Below, piece by piece: positions 38,001-48,168 of a DNA stretch of 64,000 nucleotides; position 1 is the first letter of the stretch, and each line of letters begins with the position of its first letter. The stretch spans positions 1 to 64,000 of the forward strand of contig JAGHVH010000003.1 of the NCBI GenBank assembly GCA_018064455.1. Reading direction: 5' to 3'. The notes under the pieces were generated by a model. It made no database searches. It saw only the letters and a list, made by a program, of their open reading frames with translations, and was not told where the DNA came from. The stretch comes from Candidatus Limimonas egerieequi. Its GTDB lineage: Bacteria; Bacillota; Clostridia; Oscillospirales; Acutalibacteraceae. Made by a program: the position numbers and the translations under genes.

Positions 38001-39161
38001 ATGTTATATAACGAATATGGGATTTCAATGCTCGGCTTTGGCCTTATGCGACTTCCAACTTTGGAAAATGGCCAAATCGACATGGATGAGACAGCACGCA
38101 TAATCGATTATGCTATCGAGAATGGTGTCAATTACTTTGATACAGCGCACCCTTATCACAACGGCACGTCAGAGTTCGTGATACGCGAACTCTTGAAGCG
38201 TCATCCAAGGGACAAGGTGTTTATCGCTGACAAGTATCCAGGACACCAACTTTTCAAGGAGCATCACCCAGAGCAAATTTTTGAGGAGCAACTTGAAAAG
38301 TGTGGCGTTGATTACTTTGACTACTATCTTCTCCACAACGTAAACGATGAGAGCGTACACGTATACGAGGATCCAAGGTGGAACCTAATAGACTATTTTG
38401 TTGAGCAAAAGCGTCTTGGCCGTATCAAGCATCTTGGTTTCTCAAATCACTCAAGTCCAGAGACTCTATACAAGTTTTTAAAGGACCACCAGGGTACATT
38501 TGACTTCTGTCAAATCCAGTATAACTACATGGATGAGGAACTCCAGGATGGTGCCCTTAAATACCAGTACCTTGAGGAATTTAATATGCCTATTTGGGTA
38601 ATGGAACCAGTGCGTGGCGGTAAGCTCGCCGAGCCAAATGACAAGCTCCGCGCACTCCGACCAGACGAGTCGGAGGCAGCATGGGCTTTCCGTTGGCTCA
38701 TGCGCAAGCCGCAGGTAAAGGTTATACTCTCAGGCATGAGCAACTACGATCAAGTAGTTGATAATATCAAGACATTTAGCACCGACAAGCCATTGACGGA
38801 TGATGAGATGGAGCTTCTTTCTGCGATAGCAAAGGAGAAGCGTAATTTCATTCCGTGCACAGGCTGTCGCTACTGTGTGAGCCACTGTCCACAGGGGCTC
38901 AATATTCCAAAACTTTTACAGTTTTACAATGAGGGCAAATTTGACGCCAGCCTCACACTTGGCATGGCACTTGAGTTTAAACCAGAGGAGACATTGCCAA
39001 GTGCATGTCTCGGCTGTGGCTCCTGTGAGCAAATTTGTCCACAGCAGATTAAAATTTCTGAGTGCATGAGCGAACTTTGTGATATACTAAATGGTATTCC
39101 AAAGTGGGCTGACCTCTGTGAACAGCGCGCAAGGGAAGCTGAACTATTGAGGAACAAATAA
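38001..39161 (+). CDS. Aldo/keto reductase with C-terminal 4Fe-4S cluster motifs
   Basis: GFGLMRLPTLENGQIDMDETARIIDYAIENGVNYFDTA; CTGCRYCVSHCPQ and CLGCGSCEQICPQ. Confidence 0.92.
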   Translation: MLYNEYGISMLGFGLMRLPTLENGQIDMDETARIIDYAIENGVNYFDTAHPYHNGTSEFVIRELLKRHPRDKVFIADKYPGHQLFKEHHPEQIFEEQLEKCGVDYFDYYLLHNVNDESVHVYEDPRWNLIDYFVEQKRLGRIKHLGFSNHSSPETLYKFLKDHQGTFDFCQIQYNYMDEELQDGALKYQYLEEFNMPIWVMEPVRGGKLAEPNDKLRALRPDESEAAWAFRWLMRKPQVKVILSGMSNYDQVVDNIKTFSTDKPLTDDEMELLSAIAKEKRNFIPCTGCRYCVSHCPQGLNIPKLLQFYNEGKFDASLTLGMALEFKPEETLPSACLGCGSCEQICPQQIKISECMSELCDILNGIPKWADLCEQRAREAELLRNK

Positions 39162-39162
39162 T

Positions 39163-40314
39163 ATGTACGAGAAACTATCTAGTGAACTTGAAAATAGGAT
39201 ACTCATGGACCAAAACCGTACTTTAAACGAACCTCCTCGTCGCGTGGATAATCCACACGATAGGGGGTCCGCTTGGCGTCCGGCATATGTAAGGGATGCG
39301 GACAAGATTCTCCACTGTCCGTTTTATAACCGATATGCCGACAAGACGCAGGTGTTCAGTTTTTATAAAAACGATGATATCTCGCGTCGCGGAGCACACG
39401 TACAGTTCGTGTCTCGCAACGCGCGTACAATCGGCCGGGCATTGGGGCTTGATTTAGACCTCATCGAGGCAATTGCTCTTGGCCACGACATTGGCCACAC
39501 TCCATTTGGCCATGCGGGCGAGAAGTATCTCGATGAACTCTTCTATTCGCATGCCGGCCGACATTTCGCGCACAACATCCATTCCGTGCGCGTGCTTGAT
39601 AGCATCTTTCCGCTCAACCTCACGCTTGATACCTTGTCAGGTATCGCAAGCCATGACGGTGAGCTGGAACTGAGAGAGTATCGTCCAGACGAGACTCAGA
39701 CATTTGAAACGTTTGATTTAGCAATTGAAAATTGCTACCTTGATAAGAGCAATATTTTAAAACTTGTTCCAAATACACTAGAGGGCTGTGTTGTCAGGAT
39801 ATCTGACATTATCTCATACCTTGGTAAGGACAGGCAGGATGCTGAAAAACTTGCCCGTCACAACGAGTATGAGGATACTGCAATTGGTACATTCAATGCG
39901 GCGATAATTAACAACCTAATTGTCAACATAATTGAGAACAGTTACGGCAAAGATTTCATCGCAATGGATGATGAGCATTTCCTAGCACTCTCTCTTGCAA
40001 AGAAGGAAAACTACGACAAAATCTACCTTACAAACAACCTCGATCCGATAGTAAGGCCAATGATGGAAAAGATTTATGAAAGGCTACTGAATGACGTAGT
40101 TACGAACAATTTGGAGAGCCCAATCTTTACTCATCATATCGAACTTGTCGAAAATAGTTACTATCGTAAAGGCAAATCCCTTTACAGGGATGAAACGGAA
40201 CCAAACCAGCTTGTGGTTGACTATATCGCGTCGATGACAGACGATTATTTCATTGATTTATATACTCGCCTCTTTGGCGAGACACCGATAGAATTTAAAG
40301 GATATTTTGATTGA
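39163..40314 (+). CDS. HD-domain dNTP triphosphohydrolase (dGTPase-like)
   Basis: NRYADKTQVFSF, ARTIGRALGLDLDLIEAIALGHDIGHTPFGHAGEKYLDEL. Confidence 0.88.
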   Translation: MYEKLSSELENRILMDQNRTLNEPPRRVDNPHDRGSAWRPAYVRDADKILHCPFYNRYADKTQVFSFYKNDDISRRGAHVQFVSRNARTIGRALGLDLDLIEAIALGHDIGHTPFGHAGEKYLDELFYSHAGRHFAHNIHSVRVLDSIFPLNLTLDTLSGIASHDGELELREYRPDETQTFETFDLAIENCYLDKSNILKLVPNTLEGCVVRISDIISYLGKDRQDAEKLARHNEYEDTAIGTFNAAIINNLIVNIIENSYGKDFIAMDDEHFLALSLAKKENYDKIYLTNNLDPIVRPMMEKIYERLLNDVVTNNLESPIFTHHIELVENSYYRKGKSLYRDETEPNQLVVDYIASMTDDYFIDLYTRLFGETPIEFKGYFD

Positions 40315-40329
40315 TTGTAGGAGGCTTAT

Positions 40330-41655
40330 ATGGCAAAGATAGGAATGATTTCTCTTGGCTGCCCTAAAAACCAGGTTGATGCTGAGCTAATGCTTGCGAA
40401 ACTTACAGCAGAAGGTCACGAAATTTCTGGTGAAATTTCTGGCTGTGACATTGTCATCATCAACACATGCGGTTTTATTGAGGATGCCAAGCGCGAGGCA
40501 ATTGATAATATCCTTGAAATGGCAGACTACAAGGATGCCGGTGAGATTAAAAAGATTGTTATTACAGGTTGCCTTGCTGAGCGCTATAAAGCAGAAATCC
40601 TGGAGGAACTTCCAGAGGTTGATGCAGTAGTAGGCCTTGGCAACAATGGCAATATTGCTGATATCGTGTCAGAGGTTTTGGACGCTGAGACACCAATCGT
40701 TGCAATAGGCGAGCGTGAGAACCTCCCACTCTGTGGCGAACGCCTCCTCACAACACCGGATTACTGGGGATACCTCAAGATTGCAGATGGTTGTTCCAAC
40801 CACTGCACATATTGCGCTATCCCATCAATCCGTGGTGAGATGAGAAGCCGCCCGATGGAGGAGTGTGTTGAGGAAGCCAAGGCACTTGCTGCCGATGGCA
40901 TCAAGGAACTCATCGTCATCGCTCAGGATACCACTCGCTATGGCGAGGACCTCTATGGCGAGCCAAAACTCCACGAGCTTTTGCCAAAGCTCTGCGAGAT
41001 TGACGGGCTCGAGTGGATTAGGATCCTCTATTGCTATCCTGACCGCCTCTTTGATGAACTCATCGATGTCATCGCAAGAGAGGACAAGATTTGTAAATAC
41101 ATCGATTTGCCACTTCAGCACTGCAATAAGGAAGTGCTGAAGCGTATGAACCGTCATGGTGACAGGGAGTCACTCACAGAACTCATTAACAAGCTTCGTG
41201 ACAAAATCCCAGGCGTATGTATCAGGACTACACTTATCACAGGTTTCCCAGGTGAGACAGAGGAACAGTTCACAGAGCTCTCTGAGTTCGTTCACGAAAT
41301 AGGCTTTGACAACCTCGGCTGCTTTGCATATTCACCAGAGGAAGGCACACCTGCAGCGTCATTTGAGGATCAACTCGAAGAGGATGAAAAAGTTCATCGT
41401 GGTGAGTTGATAATGGATGCTCAATATGGTATAGTCTTAAAGAATAATGAGGCATTAGTAGGTAAAACATTAAAAGTAATCGTTGATGGCTTCGACCCAT
41501 ACAACGATATTTACGAAGGTAGAACCTATCGTGATGCCCCAGAAATCGATGGAAAAATTAGTTTTGTATACGATGGCTCATTACAGCCTGGTGCATTTGT
41601 TGATGTAACAGTAACCGGTTTTAATGAGTATGACCTCTTGGGAGAGTGCAGATGA
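40330..41655 (+). CDS. rimO: Ribosomal protein uS12 methylthiotransferase
   Basis: MAKIGMISLGCPKNQVDAE, ADGCSNHCTYCAIPSIRG. Confidence 0.95.
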   Translation: MAKIGMISLGCPKNQVDAELMLAKLTAEGHEISGEISGCDIVIINTCGFIEDAKREAIDNILEMADYKDAGEIKKIVITGCLAERYKAEILEELPEVDAVVGLGNNGNIADIVSEVLDAETPIVAIGERENLPLCGERLLTTPDYWGYLKIADGCSNHCTYCAIPSIRGEMRSRPMEECVEEAKALAADGIKELIVIAQDTTRYGEDLYGEPKLHELLPKLCEIDGLEWIRILYCYPDRLFDELIDVIAREDKICKYIDLPLQHCNKEVLKRMNRHGDRESLTELINKLRDKIPGVCIRTTLITGFPGETEEQFTELSEFVHEIGFDNLGCFAYSPEEGTPAASFEDQLEEDEKVHRGELIMDAQYGIVLKNNEALVGKTLKVIVDGFDPYNDIYEGRTYRDAPEIDGKISFVYDGSLQPGAFVDVTVTGFNEYDLLGECR

Positions 41656-42218
41656 ACACACCTAACAAATTGACAATTTCAAGAATGATACTTACACCAA
41701 TCTTCTTGACTGTATTTCTTGTAAGTTTTAAATTCCACTATGCAATAGCATTGGTGCTCTTTGTAGTGGCATCACTGACAGACCTTTTTGATGGCAAGAT
41801 TGCAAGAAAGAACAACATAGTTACGAACTTTGGTAAGTTTGCAGACCCACTTGCAGACAAGATGCTGACAACATCAGCAATACTTGGTTTTGTTGCAGCA
41901 GGCTATTGCAACATCTGGGTTCTCTTTATCATTCTCTTTAGAGAGTTTGCTATCAGCGCAATGCGACTTGTCGCAGCAAGTGATGGCGTTGTTATCCCTG
42001 CCAACATGTGGGGCAAGGTCAAGACAACAATTCAGATGGTAGCATCCATCGTTATCATGCTTATGCTCTCAATCATATTTGACTTTGGCGTTTCAGTACT
42101 TGAAGCACCACTTATAATTGTTGCAAATGTTTTGCTTTGGCTTATGGCCGCTGCCACACTTGTATCTGGCATCGTCTACATCATCCAAGGCACAAAAGTA
42201 ATAGATTTCTCAAAATAA
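41652..42218 (+). CDS. pgsA: CDP-diacylglycerol-glycerol-3-phosphate 3-phosphatidyltransferase
   Basis: NKLTISRMILTPIF, SLTDLFDGKIARKNNIVTNFGKFADPLADKML. Confidence 0.93.
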   Translation: MNTPNKLTISRMILTPIFLTVFLVSFKFHYAIALVLFVVASLTDLFDGKIARKNNIVTNFGKFADPLADKMLTTSAILGFVAAGYCNIWVLFIILFREFAISAMRLVAASDGVVIPANMWGKVKTTIQMVASIVIMLMLSIIFDFGVSVLEAPLIIVANVLLWLMAAATLVSGIVYIIQGTKVIDFSK

Positions 42219-42231
42219 GAGGAGACTTGAA

Positions 42232-43629
42232 ATGAAAGTATTTAATACTTTGACACGCAAGAAAGAGGAAGTTGAAACCCTGGTCCCAGGCGAGTACAAA
42301 ATCTACGCTTGTGGTCCTACAGTTTACAACTACATTCATATTGGTAATGCCCGTCCTCTCTGCGTGTTTGATGTACTTCGCAGATATCTTGAGTATCGTG
42401 GATACAAGGTAACTTTCGTTCAGAACTTTACTGACATCGACGATAAAATCATCAAGAAGGCTAACGAAGAAGGTACAGACTATCTCACTGTTGCAAAGAA
42501 GTATATCGAGGAGTATTGGACAGATGCCAAGGGTATGAATATCCGCCCTGCTGACATCCATCCAAAGGCAACAGAAAACATCGATGAGATCATCGATATT
42601 ATCACAACCCTTATCGACAAGGGCCATGCATATGCAGTAGAAAACGGTGACGTTTATTTCTCAACCAAGACATTTGGTGGCTATGGCAAGCTTTCACACC
42701 AGCCACTTGAGGACTTGGAGGCAGGTGCTCGTATCAATATTGGCGAACTCAAGCATGATCCAATGGACTTTGCTCTTTGGAAATCAGCAAAGCCAGGCGA
42801 GCCATATTGGGAGTCACCTTGGGGACAGGGACGTCCAGGCTGGCACATTGAGTGTTCAGCAATGAACCGTCGTTTCCTTGGCAACACAATCGATATTCAC
42901 TGTGGTGGTCAGGATCTCATCTTCCCACACCACGAGAATGAGATTGCTCAGTCAGAGTGCTGCAACGATGCTCCATTTGCAAACTATTGGATGCACAACG
43001 GATACATCAACGTTGACAACGTTAAGATGTCCAAGTCACTTGGCAACTTCTTCACAGTACGTGATGTAGCTGAAAAGTATGGTTATGAGCCAATCCGTTA
43101 CCTTATGATATCTTCTCATTACAGAAGCCCTATCAATTACAGCACTGACATCATCGAGCAGTGCAAGGCTGCGCTTCAGCGTCTCTACACTTGCCGTGAT
43201 GCACTTGATTTTGCAGCAGAGAATGCACATTCACTCACAACACCTGAGGACTTCGACCTCAAGAAGAAGCTTGATGCACACCGCGCAGCTTTCATTGAGG
43301 CCATGGACGATGACCTCAATACAGCTGATGCTCTCGCATCAATCTATGACCTTGTTCGTGACATAAACATAATATTAAAGGGCAAGGCATCATCAGAGAT
43401 TATCGAATACGCAACAGAGGAGTTTGATGAACTCACTGGCGTACTTGGACTTGTATACAACCGCAAGAAAGAAACGCTCGACATCGATGTAGAGAAGCTC
43501 ATCGAAGAGCGCAACCAGGCTCGCAAGAACAAGGACTTCGCTCTTGCTGACAAGATCCGTGATGATTTGAAGGCTCAGGGAATCATCCTTGAGGACACAC
43601 CACAGGGTGTTAAGTGGCACAAAGCTTAA
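42232..43629 (+). CDS. cysS: Cysteinyl-tRNA synthetase
   Basis: YACGPTVYNYIHIGNARPL, GWHIECSAMNRRFLGNTIDIHCGGQDLIFPHHENEIAQSE, KMSKSLGNF. Confidence 0.97.
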   Translation: MKVFNTLTRKKEEVETLVPGEYKIYACGPTVYNYIHIGNARPLCVFDVLRRYLEYRGYKVTFVQNFTDIDDKIIKKANEEGTDYLTVAKKYIEEYWTDAKGMNIRPADIHPKATENIDEIIDIITTLIDKGHAYAVENGDVYFSTKTFGGYGKLSHQPLEDLEAGARINIGELKHDPMDFALWKSAKPGEPYWESPWGQGRPGWHIECSAMNRRFLGNTIDIHCGGQDLIFPHHENEIAQSECCNDAPFANYWMHNGYINVDNVKMSKSLGNFFTVRDVAEKYGYEPIRYLMISSHYRSPINYSTDIIEQCKAALQRLYTCRDALDFAAENAHSLTTPEDFDLKKKLDAHRAAFIEAMDDDLNTADALASIYDLVRDINIILKGKASSEIIEYATEEFDELTGVLGLVYNRKKETLDIDVEKLIEERNQARKNKDFALADKIRDDLKAQGIILEDTPQGVKWHKA

Positions 43630-43650
43630 ATAATATACATATGTATAAAT

Positions 43651-43683
43651 AGAGACATGCAGGCCGCATGTCTCTATTATTTT
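43651..43683 (+). terminator. Rho-independent terminator after cysS
   Basis: AGAGACATGC/GCATGTCTCT. Confidence 0.8.
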
Positions 43684-43746
43684 TAAACATTTTGTGCAAA
43701 TTTAATATAATTTTTCAGAAAAACTAAAAATTTTTATAAAAAAGTG

Positions 43747-43775
43747 TTGACATTCATATCCCAATTCGTTATAGT
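43747..43775 (+). promoter_or_regulatory. Sigma-A promoter of candidate sRNA
   Basis: TTGACA, 17 bp, TATAGT. Confidence 0.65.
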
Positions 43776-43781
43776 ATTGAA

Positions 43782-43914
43782 TGTAAGGGGAAGGTCCTTA
43801 CGAAATCCCAATTAATTTGGTAGTTTTTTCATTTTAATATCTCCTTTATTTTGAATAATTATCTCCTCAAAAACCAAAGGCTCCGTAAGTCCAAACGGAG
43901 CCTTTCGGTTTTTC
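43782..43914 (+). ncRNA. Candidate small RNA (no ORF) with terminator
   Basis: Promoter to terminator unit; 5' hairpin GTAAGG/CCTTAC, two TATCTCCT motifs, terminator AAAGGCTCCGT/ACGGAGCCTTT followed by TTTTT. Confidence 0.5.
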
Positions 43915-44023
43915 TTATGGCAATTTTTTCAAAAATAAAGAATTAGAAAAAATGAGAAAAAGAGAGAAAACACGCGAAAACGTGAGAACACGTTTTGTAA
44001 ATTAAAAAATTGAAAAAATAGTG

Positions 44024-44052
44024 TTGACGACAGCTAAAACGAGTGTTATTAT
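44024..44052 (+). promoter_or_regulatory. rplM promoter
   Basis: TTGACG, 17 bp, TATTAT. Confidence 0.6.
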
Positions 44053-44094
44053 AGTCGAGCACTTTAGTTATAAATAATTAATGGAGGAAAAGTT

Positions 44095-44523
44095 ATGTCA
44101 ACATATATGCCAAAAGCAGGCGACATTACTCGCACATGGTATGTTCTTGACGCAGAAGGCAAGACTCTTGGTGCAGTTGCAACAGAGGCTGCTACACTTC
44201 TTCGCGGCAAGCACAAGCCAACATTCGCTCCTCACGCTGACTGCGGTGACAACGTTATCGTAATCAATGCTGAGAAGGTTGTTTTAACAGGTAAGAAACT
44301 TGATCAGAAGATGTACTACCACCACACAGGCTACATCGGTAACCTCAAGGAAGTTAAGTATTCTGATCTTATGAAGACAAAGCCAGAGTTCGTTATTACT
44401 AAGGCTGTTAAGGGTATGCTCCCTTCAACAACTCTTGGTAGAAAGGCTCTCACAAGACTTCGTGTATACAAGGGCGCTGAGCATCCACATGCAGCACAGA
44501 ACCCTGTTGCACGTGAATTTTAA
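44095..44523 (+). CDS. rplM: 50S ribosomal protein L13
   Basis: [44 protein letters not shown]. Confidence 0.98.
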   Translation: MSTYMPKAGDITRTWYVLDAEGKTLGAVATEAATLLRGKHKPTFAPHADCGDNVIVINAEKVVLTGKKLDQKMYYHHTGYIGNLKEVKYSDLMKTKPEFVITKAVKGMLPSTTLGRKALTRLRVYKGAEHPHAAQNPVAREF

Positions 44524-44540
44524 TAGGAGGGCTACACATT

Positions 44541-44939
44541 ATGTATAACGATAATCCTTATTTCTATGGTACAGGTCGTAGAAAGAGCTCTGTAGCTCGT
44601 GTACGCGTTTACCCAGGTAACGGTAAAATCACAATCAATGACAGAGACATCGATGATTACTTTGGTCTTGATACATTAAAGCTCATCGTTCGTCAGCCAC
44701 TTGAGCTTCTTGGTCTTACAGAGAAGTTTGACATCGTTTGCCGTGTTAACGGTGGTGGTGTTTCAGGTCAGGCTGGTGCTATCCGTCATGGTCTTTCACG
44801 TGCTCTTCTTCAGTATGATGAAAAGCTTCGTCCAGAACTTAAGAAGGCTGGATTCCTTACACGTGATCCACGTATGAAGGAAAGAAAGAAGCCAGGTCTC
44901 AAGGGCGCTCGTCGTGCACCTCAGTTCTCAAAGAGATAA
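44541..44939 (+). CDS. rpsI: 30S ribosomal protein S9
   Basis: [25 protein letters not shown]...[25 protein letters not shown]. Confidence 0.98.
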   Translation: MYNDNPYFYGTGRRKSSVARVRVYPGNGKITINDRDIDDYFGLDTLKLIVRQPLELLGLTEKFDIVCRVNGGGVSGQAGAIRHGLSRALLQYDEKLRPELKKAGFLTRDPRMKERKKPGLKGARRAPQFSKR

Positions 44940-44951
44940 CATTACAAAATC

Positions 44952-44988
44952 AAGAACTCTCGCAATGCGAGAGTTCTTATTTTTTTTC
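44952..44988 (+). terminator. Rho-independent terminator
   Basis: AAGAACTCTCGCA/TGCGAGAGTTCTT. Confidence 0.85.
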
Positions 44989-45047
44989 TTTATTTATCTA
45001 TATTAATGGTATATAATAATCCCATCTTATTTTGAGGAGGAGATAAT

Positions 45048-46124
45048 GTGAGCAAATTTAAAGCTTTTCTCAAAAAGAAGGACATAGAAATTTCAGGTAA
45101 AAGGTACGGCATTGACGCCTTAGGCGCAATGGCACAAGGTCTTTTCTGTTCCCTTCTTATTGGAACAATCTTTAAGACACTTGGCATGATTCCCGCACTT
45201 TCAGTATTTACAGACATAGGTGGCTATGCTATGGCAATGTCAGGCCCTGCTATGGCCATTGCTATAGGCTATGCCTTAAAGGCTCCACCACTTGTACTTT
45301 TCTCACTTGCTGTTGTTGGTAACTCGGCCAACACCATCGGTGGTGCAGGTGGCCCACTTGCCGTTTTGTTCATTGCAATTATTGCTGCTGAATTCGGCAA
45401 GTTAGTTTCAAAGGAGACCAAGATAGATATTCTCGTAACACCAACAGTAACAATCCTTGTAGGTGTTGGCCTTTCAATGCTTATTGCAGCGCCAATAGGC
45501 AAGGCCGCTATGTGGGTTGGTGACCTCATTATGTGGGCAACTGACCTCCAGCCATTCCTTATGGGTATTGTTGTATCAGTTTTGGTTGGTATTGCACTTA
45601 CACTTCCAATTTCATCTGCTGCTATCTGCGCATCTTTCGGTCTTGTTGGCCTTGCTGGCGGCGCTGCTGTTGCAGGCTGCTGCGCACAGATGGTTGGTTT
45701 TGCAGTTATGTCATACAAGGAAAACAAGGTTGGTGGCCTTATCTCACAGGGTATAGGTACATCAATGCTTCAGATGCCAAACATTGTTAAGAATCCAAAG
45801 ATTTGGATTGCTCCAACACTTGCATCAGCAATCACAGGCCCAATCGCTACTTGCGTATTTGGCCTTCAGATGAATGGTGCCGCTATCAACTCTGGTATGG
45901 GTACATGCGGCCTTTGCGGACCTATCGGTGTAATCACAGGTTGGTTCTCACCATCTGATGCAGCAGTTGCCAAGGATTTGGCAGCACTTGCACCAAGTGC
46001 AAAGGACTGGATTGGTCTTGCACTTGTATGCGTTGTACTTCCAGCAATTCTCTCATTTATCTTCTGCGAAGTAGAGAGAAAGATTGGCTGGATCAAAGAA
46101 AATGATTTAAAACTTCCAGAATAA
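45048..46124 (+). CDS. PTS transporter subunit IIC-like membrane protein
   Basis: KRYGIDALGAMAQGLFCSLLIGTIFKTLG, GGAAVAGCCAQMVGFAVMSYKENKVGGLISQGIGTSMLQMPNI. Confidence 0.85.
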   Translation: MSKFKAFLKKKDIEISGKRYGIDALGAMAQGLFCSLLIGTIFKTLGMIPALSVFTDIGGYAMAMSGPAMAIAIGYALKAPPLVLFSLAVVGNSANTIGGAGGPLAVLFIAIIAAEFGKLVSKETKIDILVTPTVTILVGVGLSMLIAAPIGKAAMWVGDLIMWATDLQPFLMGIVVSVLVGIALTLPISSAAICASFGLVGLAGGAAVAGCCAQMVGFAVMSYKENKVGGLISQGIGTSMLQMPNIVKNPKIWIAPTLASAITGPIATCVFGLQMNGAAINSGMGTCGLCGPIGVITGWFSPSDAAVAKDLAALAPSAKDWIGLALVCVVLPAILSFIFCEVERKIGWIKENDLKLPE

Positions 46125-46139
46125 TAGAAGGTAGATTTT

Positions 46140-46910
46140 ATGCGTATAGTTGTTAAAGTGGGCACATCAACACTTGCCCATGCAACAGGACATCTCAATA
46201 TCAAGCGTGTGGAGGAACTCTGCAAAGTCCTATCGGACATTAAGAATGCAGGCCATGAGGTAGTACTTGTTTCATCTGGTGCTATCGGCATGGGTCTTGG
46301 TAAGCTCCTTATCAAGAGCAAGCCAGATGACATTCCAACCAAGCAGGCGGCAGCTGCTGTTGGTCAGTGTGAACTCATGTACACATATGACAAACTCTTC
46401 TCAGAGTACAACCACACAGTAGCACAGATACTCCTTACGGGTGCGGATGTTAAGGACCCTGTTCGTCACGGCAATTTCCAGAATACTGTATACAGACTCT
46501 TGGAACTTGGCACTATTCCTGTAATTAACGAGAATGACTCAATAGCTACAGAGGAAATCGTAATAGGTGACAACGATACGCTTGGCGCAATAGTTGCAAC
46601 ATCAATCAATGCCGATTTACTTATTATTCTTTCTGACATTAACGGCCTCTACACAGGCGATCCACACAAGGATGAGAATGCAACACTTATCAAGGTTGTA
46701 GAGGAAATAAATGATGACATCTTAAGACTTGGCGGTGGCAGTGGCTCAAGCCTTGGCACCGGCGGTATGAAGACCAAGCTCACTGCTGCAGAGATTACAA
46801 CCGGTGGCGGAGTAGATATGATAATCGCCAACGGCAACAATCCAGCAGCAATCTATGACATGGTAGACGGAAATGACTTTGTTGGAACTAAATTTTGCAA
46901 GAGGAAGTAA
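46140..46910 (+). CDS. proB: Glutamate 5-kinase (without PUA domain)
   Basis: MRIVVKVGTSTLAHATG, LVSSGAIGMG, LGTGGMKTKLTAAEITTGGGVDMIIANG. Confidence 0.95.
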   Translation: MRIVVKVGTSTLAHATGHLNIKRVEELCKVLSDIKNAGHEVVLVSSGAIGMGLGKLLIKSKPDDIPTKQAAAAVGQCELMYTYDKLFSEYNHTVAQILLTGADVKDPVRHGNFQNTVYRLLELGTIPVINENDSIATEEIVIGDNDTLGAIVATSINADLLIILSDINGLYTGDPHKDENATLIKVVEEINDDILRLGGGSGSSLGTGGMKTKLTAAEITTGGGVDMIIANGNNPAAIYDMVDGNDFVGTKFCKRK

Positions 46911-46912
46911 AA

Positions 46913-48157
46913 ATGACAACACTTGAACTTTGCAAAGCAGCAAAGGCTGCATCAAAAGGTGTAGCGACCCTCAGCACAGAGGACAAGAATAAGGCTATTC
47001 TTGTCTGTGCCGATGAGCTCATCGCTCACACTGATGCGATTCTTGCTGCTAATGATATAGATATAGAGGCTGCCAAAGGCACTATATCGGATGTAATGAT
47101 TGACCGACTTAAGCTCACGAAGGAGCGCATCAAAGGCATGGCCGATGGCATGCGTGAGGTTGCGGCACTTCCTGACCCGGTCGGCAGAATATATGATACA
47201 GTCAACCGCCCAAGTGGCATCAAGGTTGAAAAGATTTCTGTGCCACTTGGCGTGGTATCAATCATTTATGAGAGCCGACCAAATGTCACAAGTGACGCCG
47301 CAACCCTTTGCTTCAAGAGCGGTAACGCTTGCGTGCTTCGCGGTGGCAAGGAAAGCTACAATTCATCAAAAGCAATCGTTGATGCTCTCAAAGAGGGCTT
47401 TAAAAAATGTGGCATCAATCCTGACGTTGTAAACTTGGTATCAGATCTTACACGTCAGAGCGCAACAGATATTATGATGGCAGTAGGCTACGTTGACCTT
47501 CTCATTCCACGTGGTGGAGCGGGCCTCATCAAAAACGTTGTAGAGAACTCAAAGGTACCTTCTCTCCAGACAGGTACAGGTATCTGTCACATCTATGTTG
47601 ATGAGTCAGCAGACCTCAACATGGCTGCAAAGATCATCAAGAATGCCAAGACATCTCGTCCATCAGTATGTAATGCTGAGGAAGTATGCCTTGTAAACAG
47701 TAAGGTAGCAGAGGAATTCCTTCCACTCCTTAAGAAGACAATTGTTGATGAGATAGACACACCAGTTGAGCTCAGACTCGATGAGCGTGCAATCAAAATC
47801 ATCGATGGACAGAAGGCTAGCGACACAGATTTCGATACAGAGTTCCTTGACTACATCCTTGCTGTCAAGATTGTTGACAGTGTAGAAGAGGCAATTGAGC
47901 ACATTTCAAAGCACTCAACAGGTCACAGTGAAGCTATCATCACGAAAAACCCAGAAAGCGAGAAAGCATTCCTCACATCAATTGATAGCGCAGCCGTTTA
48001 TGTAAACGCATCTACAAGATTCACAGACGGCGGTGAATTTGGCCTTGGATGTGAGATGGGTATCTCAACACAGAAGCTCCACGCAAGAGGTCCTGTAGGC
48101 CTTCGCGAGCTCAACACATACAAGTACATCATCCATGGTGATGGACAGATAAGATAA
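46913..48157 (+). CDS. proA: Glutamate-5-semialdehyde dehydrogenase
   Basis: VPLGVVSIIYESRPNVTSDAATLCFKSGNACVLRGGKE. Confidence 0.97.
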   Translation: MTTLELCKAAKAASKGVATLSTEDKNKAILVCADELIAHTDAILAANDIDIEAAKGTISDVMIDRLKLTKERIKGMADGMREVAALPDPVGRIYDTVNRPSGIKVEKISVPLGVVSIIYESRPNVTSDAATLCFKSGNACVLRGGKESYNSSKAIVDALKEGFKKCGINPDVVNLVSDLTRQSATDIMMAVGYVDLLIPRGGAGLIKNVVENSKVPSLQTGTGICHIYVDESADLNMAAKIIKNAKTSRPSVCNAEEVCLVNSKVAEEFLPLLKKTIVDEIDTPVELRLDERAIKIIDGQKASDTDFDTEFLDYILAVKIVDSVEEAIEHISKHSTGHSEAIITKNPESEKAFLTSIDSAAVYVNASTRFTDGGEFGLGCEMGISTQKLHARGPVGLRELNTYKYIIHGDGQIR

Positions 48158-48168
48158 GAGGACTTAGA

